Positions 8,753 to 15,921 of a stretch of 64,000 nt of DNA are shown here, piece by piece (position 1 is the first letter of the stretch; each line of letters starts with the position of its first letter). Made by a program: the position numbers and the translations under genes. Under the pieces are notes generated by a model. It was not told where the DNA came from. It worked only from the letters and a program-made list of their open reading frames with translations, and searched no databases. This stretch comes from Helicobacter cetorum (GTDB taxonomy: Bacteria; Campylobacterota; Campylobacteria; Campylobacterales; UBA6016): assembly GCA_022729705.1 (NCBI GenBank), contig DZAX01000008.1:1-64000 (forward strand), given 5' to 3'.

Positions 8753-9628
8753 TTAAGCCTTTGCAAAATGTATAACGGTTAAGTCGTCATCTAGCGTAAT
8801 CGTAAGCGCTCTTGCTCCTATTTCGTCGATAAAAGATTTATCAAATAACTTCATAACTTCGCCGTCAACTTGCGGGAGAACGCTACCCTCAACAAGTCCG
8901 TCGCTATATAAAATAAGTTTTTTAAACTCGTCAAGTTTTACGGTTTGCGGCACCCAATTTGGAATAAAGCTCATCGCCGGAGCGTTGTTTGAGCGAAGCT
9001 CAACTATGTTTTCGCCGTCTTTTATATACGCCGGATACATGCCTGCCATCGCATAACTAACCTCTGTAAAATCAGGGTTAAACCAAAAAAACGAGCCGCT
9101 TAGTTGCTCGCCGTCTGAAAGCATCGTCTCAAACAGATAGGAGAGTCTTGAAAACATCTGCTCCAAATCATCAACTTGAAGTATCGCTTGTTTGACAAAG
9201 GAGGCGAGAGCAAAAGAGGTAAGAGATGGTAACAGTCCGTGTCCCATTGCGTCTATAAGATACAAAAAAGCTCCGCCGGTTCTTGTCTTATGCAAAGAGT
9301 AGGCGTCGCCGCTTAAAATGTCGGCGGCGAGATAGACTATTTTGATGTCAAAACCGTTGTCTTCTTCAAAGTCGTTTGCAATCATAGCTTTTTGTTTTCT
9401 ATGAGCCATCTCTTGCTCGTTTCTTGCTTGTTCGTTTAGTTTTTGCAATATATCTTGCTGCCTGTCGCTTAAACGTATGATTTTATCAAGGCGTTTTACA
9501 TTTTTGGCTAGTGCTGCGGCAACCCTAAAAAGAGAGACCTTGACTTTTTCAATGTCGTTTTCCTGCGCTATTACAGTCTCAGCCTCACTAATAAGTCCCT
9601 TTTCCATTTCAGCAATCTCCCGCAACAT
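8753..9628 (-). CDS. Cytosolic SpoIIE-type PP2C serine/threonine phosphatase
   Basis: Soluble PP2C-family protein of the SpoIIE/RsbU type (291 aa). Residues 1-85 form a charged, coiled-coil-like helical region. The phosphatase core follows, with metal-binding aspartates in AADILSGDAY (about 101-110), DAMGHG (126-131), YSDGLVE (241-247) and DDDLTVIHF (280-288). Enzymes of this class dephosphorylate a phospho-Ser/Thr antagonist protein in partner-switching systems. It has no membrane segment and no obvious sensory domain beyond the helical N-terminus. It is divergently oriented from the SiaA-like gene at 9873, separated by a 244-bp gap holding repeat copy B. That placement suggests it acts on the same SiaC-like target, but this is inference. 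Confidence 0.85.
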   Translation of the reverse strand: MLREIAEMEKGLISEAETVIAQENDIEKVKVSLFRVAAALAKNVKRLDKIIRLSDRQQDILQKLNEQARNEQEMAHRKQKAMIANDFEEDNGFDIKIVYLAADILSGDAYSLHKTRTGGAFLYLIDAMGHGLLPSLTSFALASFVKQAILQVDDLEQMFSRLSYLFETMLSDGEQLSGSFFWFNPDFTEVSYAMAGMYPAYIKDGENIVELRSNNAPAMSFIPNWVPQTVKLDEFKKLILYSDGLVEGSVLPQVDGEVMKLFDKSFIDEIGARALTITLDDDLTVIHFAKA

Positions 9629-9733
9629 AAAATTTTATAATCTGTATTATACCTTGATTATATTTCAAAGCTATTTTTTAATTACATTAAGTCAAGCTTA
9701 ATATGCTAGAATACTGGCAATAAGTATGCAACT

Positions 9734-9754
9734 TTATGCGTATAAAACGCATAA
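9734..9754. repeat. Short perfect hairpin
   Basis: TTATGCGT pairs with ACGCATAA across a short loop. It lies between the divergent phosphatase genes, just upstream of structured repeat copy B. It could be an operator palindrome or an mRNA hairpin. Confidence 0.4.
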
Positions 9755-9761
9755 AATCATT

Positions 9762-9847
9762 ACTCTCCCGCATTTATGCGGGTAGCTTCAGGGGGCGCAG
9801 GGACGTTTATGTCCTTGCCGCTAATACAGGCTTTGCTCGTATTAGCG
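9762..9847 (+). repeat. Dispersed structured repeat, copy B
   Basis: Same architecture as copy A: stem CCCGC/GCGGG at 9767-9782, linker GGTAGCTTCAGGGGG, stem GGGAC/GTCC at 9800-9814, and a long stem at 9819-9847 (CGCTAATAC pairing with GTATTAGCG). The stems differ in sequence from copy A while pairing is kept, and the linker is nearly identical. This is the pattern of selection on structure. It lies 25 nt upstream of the siaA-like start and is probably in its 5' leader. Confidence 0.65.
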
Positions 9848-9872
9848 GGTAAGATTATAAAAAAGGCGCAGT

Positions 9873-11528
9873 ATGACTGCTTTACGTCACAGCATACGAT
9901 TACAAATTTTAGTTTTTTCAGCTCTTGCAAATTTATTGTTAATATTTTGTTTTACAGTGTATCTACATCATGTAGAAAAAATAGCGTTGGATGATAAGCT
10001 AAAGGTACAGTTATATACGGCGGCAAAAATGCTACAACCAAGCATGGATGAATACCACTCGAAAATAGAAAATAATCTATCGGTATCTAGCGAAGAGTAC
10101 AATCAAACACTAAAAAAACTGACAAAACTTGCAAACTCCATCGGAGTTGAGTATATCTACACGCTAGTTTTGCAAAATGGTCAAACTTTCTATACGGCGG
10201 ACTCCTATACCGAGGAGGATTTGAAAAAAGGAAAGATAACACGTTTTTATATGCCGTATCCCGATGCGCCAAAAGGCGTAATGGAGGCCATAAACAACTC
10301 CAAACCGACTTTTGAAGAGTATGCCGATAGCTACGGCGAACATAGGTCTATTTTTTTTCCGTCAAGTGCGGTGGATAATAGTTCAAAGCGGTATGTAATT
10401 GGAGTTGATATATCCATAAAACATATAGATGAGGAGCTAAATTCGATTGTATTAGGTTCGGCGTGGTATACGATTGTGGCGATGCTTGTCGCTATGCTAA
10501 TATCGTTTATCGTATACAATCCAATGTTAAACTCAATCGTTGAGCTGTCAAATTTGGCCAAAGAGGTGGCAAAAGGCAATCTATCGGCTAGAAGCAAAAT
10601 ATCCAGAAAAGACGAGATAGGTGACTTGGCGAACTCTATCAATCAAATGATTGGGTCGCTTGGAGAGTTTATTGAAAACATTGAAAAGAAGGTAGGCGAT
10701 AGGACTGAAAACCTGAGCGCGGCAATGAACGAAATAGTAGATTTGCACAAAAGTGTAAGAGACTCTATCAGCTACGCCTCTATGATACAATCGGCTCTTA
10801 TACCTACATTCGATGTGTTAAAGCCGTATTTTTCAGACTGTTTTTCGATTTGGCAACCCAAAGATACGGTTGGCGGCGACATCTATATGTTTGAGAGCTT
10901 TGCCGATAGAGACGCATGTCTTATTTTTGTTATAGACTGCACAGGTCACGGGGTTCCCGGTGCTTTTGTGACGATGCTCGTAAAAGCGATAGAGAGAAGT
11001 GTGGTGGCGCACATTACAAATCATCCAAATCAAGAGGTCAGTCCGGGATATATATTGTCAATTTTTAATAAAAGCATTAAAACAATGCTAAGGCAAGATG
11101 AAAAAAACTCTTTTTCAAACGTCGGATTTGACGGAACTATATTTTATTATAATAAAAAAGAAAAACAGATAAAATTCGCCTCTGCACAAAACCATGTCAT
11201 GTTTATGCAAGACGGTAAAGTAAAATGGTTTAAGGGCGATAGACAAAGCGTGGGATACAAGACAAGCAACCCTGATTTTGTATTTACAGAGCATACTTTA
11301 GAGGCTAAAGAGGGAGATTTATATTTTCTATCTACGGATGGATTATATGATCAAAACGGCGGAGAAAAAGATATTCCTTTTGGACGTAAGAGAGTTGAAA
11401 CAATATTTACAGAAAATGCCGACGAGCCTTTGAATGAAGTCAAAGAGCTTCTTTTGTATGAACTTGGCGCATATCAAGGGCGGAATGAGAGAAATGACGA
11501 TATGGCTTTTATCGGTTTTAAAATATAA
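9873..11528 (+). CDS. siaA: SiaA-like membrane PP2C phosphatase (TM-sensor-TM-HAMP-SpoIIE)
   Basis: Inner-membrane sensor phosphatase. TM1 is at about residues 9-31, an extracytoplasmic sensor at 32-192, TM2 at about 193-215, HAMP at about 216-268, a short coiled coil, then a SpoIIE/PP2C domain at about 300-551. Catalytic/metal motifs are GGDIYMF (334-340), DCTGHGVPG (355-363), STDGLYDQNGG (487-497) and RNDDMAFIGFK (540-550). In Pseudomonas, SiaA dephosphorylates SiaC and thereby controls the diguanylate cyclase SiaD and biofilm formation. Here the receiver, SiaB-like kinase and SiaC-like protein follow on the same strand, supporting the same role. The PP2C half is strikingly similar to that of the protein at 18227-20521, down to near-identical motif blocks, suggesting a duplication or a shared target. 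Confidence 0.85.
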   Translation: MTALRHSIRLQILVFSALANLLLIFCFTVYLHHVEKIALDDKLKVQLYTAAKMLQPSMDEYHSKIENNLSVSSEEYNQTLKKLTKLANSIGVEYIYTLVLQNGQTFYTADSYTEEDLKKGKITRFYMPYPDAPKGVMEAINNSKPTFEEYADSYGEHRSIFFPSSAVDNSSKRYVIGVDISIKHIDEELNSIVLGSAWYTIVAMLVAMLISFIVYNPMLNSIVELSNLAKEVAKGNLSARSKISRKDEIGDLANSINQMIGSLGEFIENIEKKVGDRTENLSAAMNEIVDLHKSVRDSISYASMIQSALIPTFDVLKPYFSDCFSIWQPKDTVGGDIYMFESFADRDACLIFVIDCTGHGVPGAFVTMLVKAIERSVVAHITNHPNQEVSPGYILSIFNKSIKTMLRQDEKNSFSNVGFDGTIFYYNKKEKQIKFASAQNHVMFMQDGKVKWFKGDRQSVGYKTSNPDFVFTEHTLEAKEGDLYFLSTDGLYDQNGGEKDIPFGRKRVETIFTENADEPLNEVKELLLYELGAYQGRNERNDDMAFIGFKI

Positions 11529-11555
11529 AATTTAATAAAATTTAAGGTGTAATGT

Positions 11556-11915
11556 ATGGCGAGAATTATGCTTGTTGACGACTCTAGGGTATCTAGAAGA
11601 GTTATCGGGGATGTATTAATAGGTCTTGGACACAAATTAGCCATAGAGGCTACAAGCGGAGAAGAGGCTTTAGAAAAATATGATAGAGATAAAGTAGACT
11701 GTGTACTGATGGACGTTGAGATGGGCGGCATATCCGGTATAGAGGCGACAAAACTACTAACAGAACAAGACCCGAGCGCAAAGATAATCATAGTGAGTTC
11801 CGTTTCCGAAACAAATAGAATCAAAGAAGCGCTTGCAAGCGGCGCAAAAGGTAATGTGCAAAAACCAGTAAATAGGGAGGCTCTCGGTAAAATGATTGAC
11901 TCTATGTTGACGTAA
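11556..11915 (+). CDS. Stand-alone CheY-like receiver protein
   Basis: A 119-aa single-domain response regulator. It has the acidic pair D8-D9, phospho-acceptor D53 (LMDVEMGG), a conserved Ser at about 81 and K103-P104 (VQKPVN), so it should be phosphorylatable. It has no output domain. It lies 27 nt after the SiaA-like phosphatase and before a new promoter for the SiaB/SiaC pair. I know of no receiver in the canonical siaABCD operon, so it may link a histidine kinase elsewhere to the partner switch. No histidine kinase is in the window. Confidence 0.88.
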   Translation: MARIMLVDDSRVSRRVIGDVLIGLGHKLAIEATSGEEALEKYDRDKVDCVLMDVEMGGISGIEATKLLTEQDPSAKIIIVSSVSETNRIKEALASGAKGNVQKPVNREALGKMIDSMLT

Positions 11916-11927
11916 GTGTCAAAGCCG

Positions 11928-11957
11928 TTGTCAAATTAGCTAGTTATATCGTATAAT
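11928..11957 (+). promoter_or_regulatory. Candidate sigma70-type promoter for the siaBC unit
   Basis: TTGTCA (11928-11933) and TATAAT (11952-11957) with an 18-nt spacer, starting 13 nt after the receiver stop. It would produce a leader of about 170 nt before the siaB-like start. Identified by consensus only. Confidence 0.5.
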
Positions 11958-11963
11958 TACGCA

Positions 11964-12071
11964 AGAACATACATCGCTCAACTGGAATGGGAGTTGCGTA
12001 TTATAAAAAACAATTACTGAGAAGTACCGTTGAGACAATGAGCATAAGTGGCGGCACCGAATTTTTTTTAT
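11964..12071 (+). ncRNA. Possible structured leader or small RNA upstream of siaB
   Basis: Immediately after the candidate promoter the sequence can form alternative pairings. CTCAACT pairs with AGTTG (around 11978-11998), and the same CTCAAC can instead pair with GTTGAG near 12030. A G/C-rich GGCGGCACCG followed by eight T (about 12050-12070) resembles a weak intrinsic terminator. Alternative stems plus a T-run suggest an attenuator or a roughly 100-nt RNA. No known riboswitch class was recognised. Confidence 0.3.
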
Positions 12072-12135
12072 TTAGCGATTATGTGCTAATCTTAAATATA
12101 TCGGCTCCGCATTTATAAAATTTAAAGGGCAGTAT

Positions 12136-12687
12136 ATGGTCGAAAATCTATATAAATTCAAAAATGACCTTGACGATCACGGAGTAATACTGTGTTTTAG
12201 CGGCGTAGTATCGCAAGAGATTCTTTCAACATTTGCCGAGATGATAGAGTTAAAGTTTGAGAGCGAAGGTTTTGCTGATATGACTGTAGCTAGCAATATA
12301 TTTGCAATTTTTGTGGAACTAACGCATAATATAATCAGCTACTCAAGCAATGCGACAATTGTCGGCGATAATAAAAAACAGAGTCCAGGCTTGATAATTA
12401 TAGGACACGATGCGACTCTTGCAAAATTCTATATCAAAAGCGGCAATACCGTAGAGGCGTCATCAAGAGATAGGATTGCCAAGAGAATCGACTCAGTCAA
12501 AAATTTAAATAAAGAGGAGCTAAAAATACTCTACAAAGAGCATCGAAAAAGCGGTAAAAACACTCATGGAAGAGGCGGTGGACTAGGTTTTTTAGAAGTA
12601 CAAAGAAAAGCTAGTGAGCCACTAGAGTACACTTTTAATAAAATTGACGATAACAATTTATTTTTTTGCGTTCAAGCAATAGTTTAG
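12136..12687 (+). CDS. siaB: SiaB-family protein kinase (GHKL fold)
   Basis: A 183-aa SiaB-type (DUF6272) kinase. Family members phosphorylate the partner SiaC, opposing the SiaA phosphatase. The ATP-binding N-box is ELTHN (residues 61-65), in a helix that follows the usual beta-alpha start. The G-box-like loop is GRGGGLGFLEVQRKAS (145-160). There is no membrane segment. It is the first gene after the candidate promoter at 11928 and is followed 12 nt later by the SiaC-like gene, so kinase and substrate are co-expressed. The family call rests on these motifs, the length and the neighbouring DUF1987 protein, which is the diagnostic pairing. Confidence 0.85.
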   Translation: MVENLYKFKNDLDDHGVILCFSGVVSQEILSTFAEMIELKFESEGFADMTVASNIFAIFVELTHNIISYSSNATIVGDNKKQSPGLIIIGHDATLAKFYIKSGNTVEASSRDRIAKRIDSVKNLNKEELKILYKEHRKSGKNTHGRGGGLGFLEVQRKASEPLEYTFNKIDDNNLFFCVQAIV

Positions 12688-12699
12688 GAGACTTAGATT

Positions 12700-13077
12700 A
12701 TGGAAAATATGTTTTTTGAAGCTACCAAGTATACGCCGGAGATTACTCTCGACGCCGATGGAAAGCTCATAAGCCTCAAAGGAAAATCATACCCTGAAAA
12801 TACGTTTGACTTTTATGAGCCGATTGTGGCGTGGCTGAAAAACTATTTTGCAGAGCCAAAAGAGGGAGTTAGCATAGTTTTTGATATATCCTATTTTAAC
12901 TCAAGCTCCTCAAAACTTTTTTTTGATATTTTTGACATCTTTGAAGAGGCCGCGCAAAGAGGGAATACTCTTGGTATAAAATGGGTATATGATGCGGATA
13001 ATGAAAGTGCGCAGGAGGCCGGAGAAGATTTTAAAGATGATTTTGAAGGTTTAGATTTTGAGCTGGTGGAAAAATAA
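12700..13077 (+). CDS. siaC: SiaC-family (DUF1987) regulatory phosphoprotein
   Basis: A 125-aa DUF1987 protein, the switch component. In Pseudomonas, unphosphorylated SiaC binds and activates the diguanylate cyclase SiaD. It is phosphorylated by SiaB and dephosphorylated by SiaA at a conserved threonine (T68, from memory). The family signature FDISYFNSSSSKLFFDIFDIFEEAA is at residues 61-85. The position corresponding to the threonine is here a serine (S68) within a run of four serines. The C-terminal tail is acidic. A terminator-like palindrome follows at 13223. No siaD-like GGDEF gene is adjacent or anywhere in the window, so the target is unknown. Confidence 0.87.
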   Translation: MENMFFEATKYTPEITLDADGKLISLKGKSYPENTFDFYEPIVAWLKNYFAEPKEGVSIVFDISYFNSSSSKLFFDIFDIFEEAAQRGNTLGIKWVYDADNESAQEAGEDFKDDFEGLDFELVEK

Positions 13078-13080
13078 AAA

Positions 13081-13160
13081 GTGAGAACTTAGCGACGGAG
13101 ACACAAATACCCCCCCGAGGAGTTTCCCGAAGCCCACCCGCTTATGCGGGAGAGCGAAAG
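13081..13160 (-). repeat. Dispersed structured repeat, copy C
   Basis: Read on the minus strand this starts CTCTCCCGCATAAGCGGG (hairpin at 13137-13150), then a GGGCTTCGGG linker and a G-rich second segment. It corresponds in order to copies A and B, but the second and third stems are degraded. It sits just after the siaC-like gene in the opposite orientation to the other two copies. Confidence 0.45.
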
Positions 13161-13176
13161 TTTTTTAAGTGCATAA

Positions 13177-13214
13177 CTGTTGTGCTATCTTGCAAAACCA
13201 AAATAGCACACAAC
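13177..13214. repeat. Long intergenic hairpin
   Basis: GTTGTGCTAT (about 13177-13186) pairs with ATAGCACACAAC (about 13203-13214) around a 16-nt loop, with one extra base. It lies between the siaC-like gene and ilvA, so it may stabilise or protect the 3' ends of the convergent transcripts. Confidence 0.45.
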
Positions 13215-13222
13215 CCTACTCT

Positions 13223-13243
13223 ATAGCTTTAAAGCTATTTTTT
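13223..13243 (+). terminator. Intrinsic terminator after siaC
   Basis: ATAGCTTT-AAAGCTAT is a perfect 16-nt palindrome followed directly by a T-run on the plus strand. No comparable T-run follows on the minus strand, so it best fits termination of the siaBC transcript. Confidence 0.55.
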
Positions 13244-13294
13244 GCAATTTTATTATACACGGCTACATGAAACCCACAACAAACGGATTACACC

Positions 13295-14506
13295 CTATAC
13301 AAGCACCGAAAACTTAAACTTCCCAACCCTTAAAGCTTCTTTGATAATCTCTTGATGCTCTTTGCCTTTTGATTCAAGCGTAATAGTGATATTTGCATCG
13401 CCATACGCTAGGTCGGAGGCTGTGCGGTCGTAGTCTATTGACACTATATTTGCCGCCGTGTCTTTAAATATCTGCGTTAGCTCCATGAGGCTTCCCGGTT
13501 TGTCTATTAGTGTGATTACCAGTTTTAGCTTGCGGTTGGATTTTGCTAAGCCTTTTTCTATGATAAGAGATAGAGTGTTTACGTCGATATTTCCGCCGCT
13601 TAGCACGAGAGCTATTTTTTCGTTTTTTTTCGTTTTGATTTTGTCGTGCATCAAAGCCGCCACTCCTACGGCTCCAGCACCCTCTACGACTATCTTGTGC
13701 CTCTCCATCAAAAATAGTATCGCACTTGCGCACTCCTCGTCATCCACCTGTATCATCTCATCCACGTATTGAAGCGCCAAAGAGAGCATTTTTGGCGAAG
13801 TGTCGCGCACCGCTATGCCGTCTGCGATTGTACGCACAGACGGTGAGTCTATTGTGGTTCTCGCCGCAAAAGAGTCAAACATCGCTGGAGCGCCTTTGGC
13901 CGTTACGCCGATTATTCTGATATTTGGCTTTAGTGCTTTGGCGGCTATCGCTATACCGCCGATAAGTCCGCCGCCGCCTACGGGAACCACGATAGCGTCT
14001 ATGTGCGGCTCTTTTGCTAGTATCTCGAGTGCTATGGTGCCCTGCCCCGCTATCACCGCATCGTCTTCAAAAGGGTGGACAAACGTCATCTTGTTTGCTG
14101 AGGCTATCTCTCTTGCTCGTGAGTAAGCTTCATCGTAGTTGTTGCCAAAGAGTACAACTTCAGCCCCGTGGCTCTTGACTCCGTTTACTTTCAAAAGCGG
14201 GGTGGATTCGGGCATTACGATAACAGCCCTAATCCCAAAACGCTTGGCGCTAAATGCGACGCCCTGAGCGTGATTTCCGGCACTTGCGGCTATTACTCCC
14301 GCCTCTTTTTCTTCGTGTGTCAAAGAGCTGATTTTGTTGTAAGCTCCTCTTATCTTAAAAGCTCCGGTGTTTTGCAGATTACACTTTTTGAGCCACACTT
14401 CACAGTCGCCCGCTTCTGAGAGATACTCAGAGCGAACAAACGGCACTTTGGCGACTACTGTTTTTATATTTTCCGCCGCTTTTTTTACGTCTTCTATTGT
14501 TATCAT
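13295..14506 (-). CDS. ilvA: Threonine ammonia-lyase (threonine dehydratase)
   Basis: PLP enzyme that deaminates L-threonine to 2-oxobutanoate, the first step of isoleucine synthesis. The PLP lysine lies in NTGAFKIRGAYNKI (K about 51). The phosphate-binding glycine loop is VPVGGGGLIGG (about 175-185) and a serine-glycine segment (LVLSGGNIDVN) closes the cofactor site. At 403 aa with a single C-terminal ACT-like domain (about 325-403, LKLVITLIDKPGSLMELTQIF) it is the short form, common in epsilonproteobacteria, rather than the E. coli two-ACT IlvA. It is a stand-alone gene. An IS remnant begins about 25 nt upstream of its start and may have altered its promoter. Confidence 0.93.
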   Translation of the reverse strand: MITIEDVKKAAENIKTVVAKVPFVRSEYLSEAGDCEVWLKKCNLQNTGAFKIRGAYNKISSLTHEEKEAGVIAASAGNHAQGVAFSAKRFGIRAVIVMPESTPLLKVNGVKSHGAEVVLFGNNYDEAYSRAREIASANKMTFVHPFEDDAVIAGQGTIALEILAKEPHIDAIVVPVGGGGLIGGIAIAAKALKPNIRIIGVTAKGAPAMFDSFAARTTIDSPSVRTIADGIAVRDTSPKMLSLALQYVDEMIQVDDEECASAILFLMERHKIVVEGAGAVGVAALMHDKIKTKKNEKIALVLSGGNIDVNTLSLIIEKGLAKSNRKLKLVITLIDKPGSLMELTQIFKDTAANIVSIDYDRTASDLAYGDANITITLESKGKEHQEIIKEALRVGKFKFSVLV

Positions 14507-14900
14507 TTGAACCTTCTAACTTATATACCTATCCAGTTTCACCACATTATAATTACCTAGCTTCCTAAGTACAAGCGATAGACAAACAACAATCAAGTAA
14601 AATCTTTAAACCAAAAAAAGATTTAAAAGATGTGTCAAGTCTATCTCTCTAATGCTAATACAAACCAACATGTAAGAGATATTGTACAAAAATCTGATTT
14701 GCCAAGTGTTGAATTAACCAAATAAATATAACATAAATATTCAAACTGTCGCCAAGTGGAGAAGTAGAGATTTTATACTTTTGGAATCAGTCAAGCACCC
14801 AAAGAGCAAAAAGAAAAAGCCAAGAAATTTAAAGAGTATAAACCTAGATTTTTATATATTGATGTAACCTATTTATCAAAACTAGATAATCAAAAGTATT

Positions 14901-14985
14901 GAACCCCCTGATTAATTCTCACATTTTGAGCAGACAGCTCTCGCGACTAGTCGCTCTTGCAAATTCATGTTTAACCAGAGGGTTC
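14901..14985. mobile_element. 85-bp MITE-like insertion
   Basis: Inverted termini GAACCCCCTGATTAA (14901-14915) and TTAACCAGAGGGTTC (14971-14985), flanked by the direct repeat TATT on both sides. It sits inside the family A transposase frame between KLDNQK and FVAIDK. One end matches 8569-8604. There is no coding capacity. Confidence 0.6.
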
Positions 14986-15081
14986 TATTTGTTGCCATAG
15001 ATAAGGGCTACGAAGAGCTAAATCAGTTTTTGATATACTACAACACAAACAGAAAACACGATGGACTGAAAAAAGAGCTTA

Positions 15082-15239
15082 TACCATCCCCCACAAACCT
15101 AGCACCCTATCTCTTGATGCAAATGCTTTGTAGCGTCGTTGATATTTCTTGATGTGCAATTAGCACACCTATAAAATATCGCCTAGCTACAAAACATTTT
15201 CATCTTCGATATAGTGTACTAGGTTTATGAGGGATGGTA
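15082..15239. mobile_element. 158-bp MITE-like insertion
   Basis: Imperfect inverted termini TACCATCCCCCACAAACCTAG (15082-15102) and its counterpart ending GGGATGGTA (15239). It interrupts the transposase frame between ...GLKKEL and the expected VRTPCEAV, which resumes right after it. There is no coding capacity and no second copy was seen in the window. Confidence 0.55.
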
Positions 15240-15417
15240 TTAGAGTTAGAACGCCATGTGAAGCGGTTAAAAGTTGGTTTGAAATAGAGCCGCAAAATTT
15301 TAAGATTTCACCTGATGCGTTTTATGCTACTCTTTTAAATGGGATGGTACGACGTGGTGAAACTTGACATACTCCGGTATCTCCATGCTATATCGAGTCT
15401 AAAACAGGAAATAGAGA

Positions 15418-15921
15418 GTGAAAAAGCTAACTGCATTGCTATTGTTTTTTGCTACATTTTTACACTCGTACGACTCCGACGACGCTTTAAAGGTCTCTAT
15501 ACTAGAAAAAGCTATTCAATTTATGACCTTTAAAGACAAAAACGAAGCGATAATCGCCGTATATAACAACTCTTACGGCGACGCTTTTGAAAAAACGTTT
15601 GCCGGAAAGCAAATAAACAACAAAAACATCAAAATAAAATATATCGACAATATGGACAAACTTGAGGGCGCGACGGCTCTTTATATCTCAAACGTCGCTA
15701 GCGACACCTTGGGTTTAGTTTTAAAAAAAGCGAGCAATAAAGGTATTTTAACCGTAAGCGACGCTAGGGGCTTTACGGAAAAGGGGGGCGTAATGCAGAT
15801 TTTTATCGCCTCTCAAAAACCAAAATTAAAAATAAATTTAGATGCGGCACAAAAAGAAGATATAAAAATAAAAGCTACGTTGCTTAGAATAGCGGAAATC
15901 TCAAAGGGAGACAACAAATGA
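15418..15921 (+). CDS. YfiR-like periplasmic regulator (DUF4154)
   Basis: A 167-aa periplasmic protein with a Sec signal peptide (residues 1-18, ending LHS-Y). The mature protein has the YfiR/DUF4154 pattern: ILEKAIQFMTFK near the start, NMDKLEGATALYIS in the middle, and the signature ILTVSDARGFTEKGGVMQIF...KLKINLDAAQKEDIKIKATLLRIAEI at the C-terminal half. YfiR in Pseudomonas is a periplasmic repressor of the CHASE8-containing diguanylate cyclase YfiN. This protein has no cysteine, so the disulfide switch described for YfiR cannot operate. The start is GTG at 15418, after an AGAGA-type site. Its stop overlaps the next gene's ATG (ATGA), giving tight coupling. The partner two genes downstream carries the expected sensor but a phosphatase output. 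Confidence 0.82.
   Translation: MKKLTALLLFFATFLHSYDSDDALKVSILEKAIQFMTFKDKNEAIIAVYNNSYGDAFEKTFAGKQINNKNIKIKYIDNMDKLEGATALYISNVASDTLGLVLKKASNKGILTVSDARGFTEKGGVMQIFIASQKPKLKINLDAAQKEDIKIKATLLRIAEISKGDNK

Larger units (their letters stand above)
14530..15369 (+). mobile_element. Decayed IS481-type element (family A) with nested MITE-like inserts
   Basis: An 840-bp copy bounded by the family A inverted ends (TATCCAGTTTCACCACATTA at 14530; the complementary GTGGTGAAACTTGACA ends at 15369). On the plus strand it carries broken transposase pieces. These are an N-terminal MCQVYLSNANTNQHVRDIVQ part (about 14629), then APKEQKEKAKKFKEYKPRFL, FVAIDKGYEELNQFLIYYNT (about 14988), and VKSWFEIEPQNFKISPDAFY near the end. 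Two small elements interrupt the frame, at 14901-14985 and 15082-15239. Non-functional. Its right end lies only 48 nt before the YfiR-like gene, so it forms that operon's upstream region. Confidence 0.75.

Noticed and set aside
9776-9994. Open frame of 72 codons before and within the siaA-like start
   Set aside because: It translates the structured repeat (RVASGGAGTFMSLPL) and then runs out of frame over the phosphatase gene.
13110-13116. C7 run as a possible further contingency tract
   Set aside because: It is intergenic, inside the diverged repeat copy C, and interrupts no frame.
14967-15152. Open frame of 61 codons that could be called a small gene
   Set aside because: It is the middle of a decayed IS481-type transposase running into a MITE-like insert.
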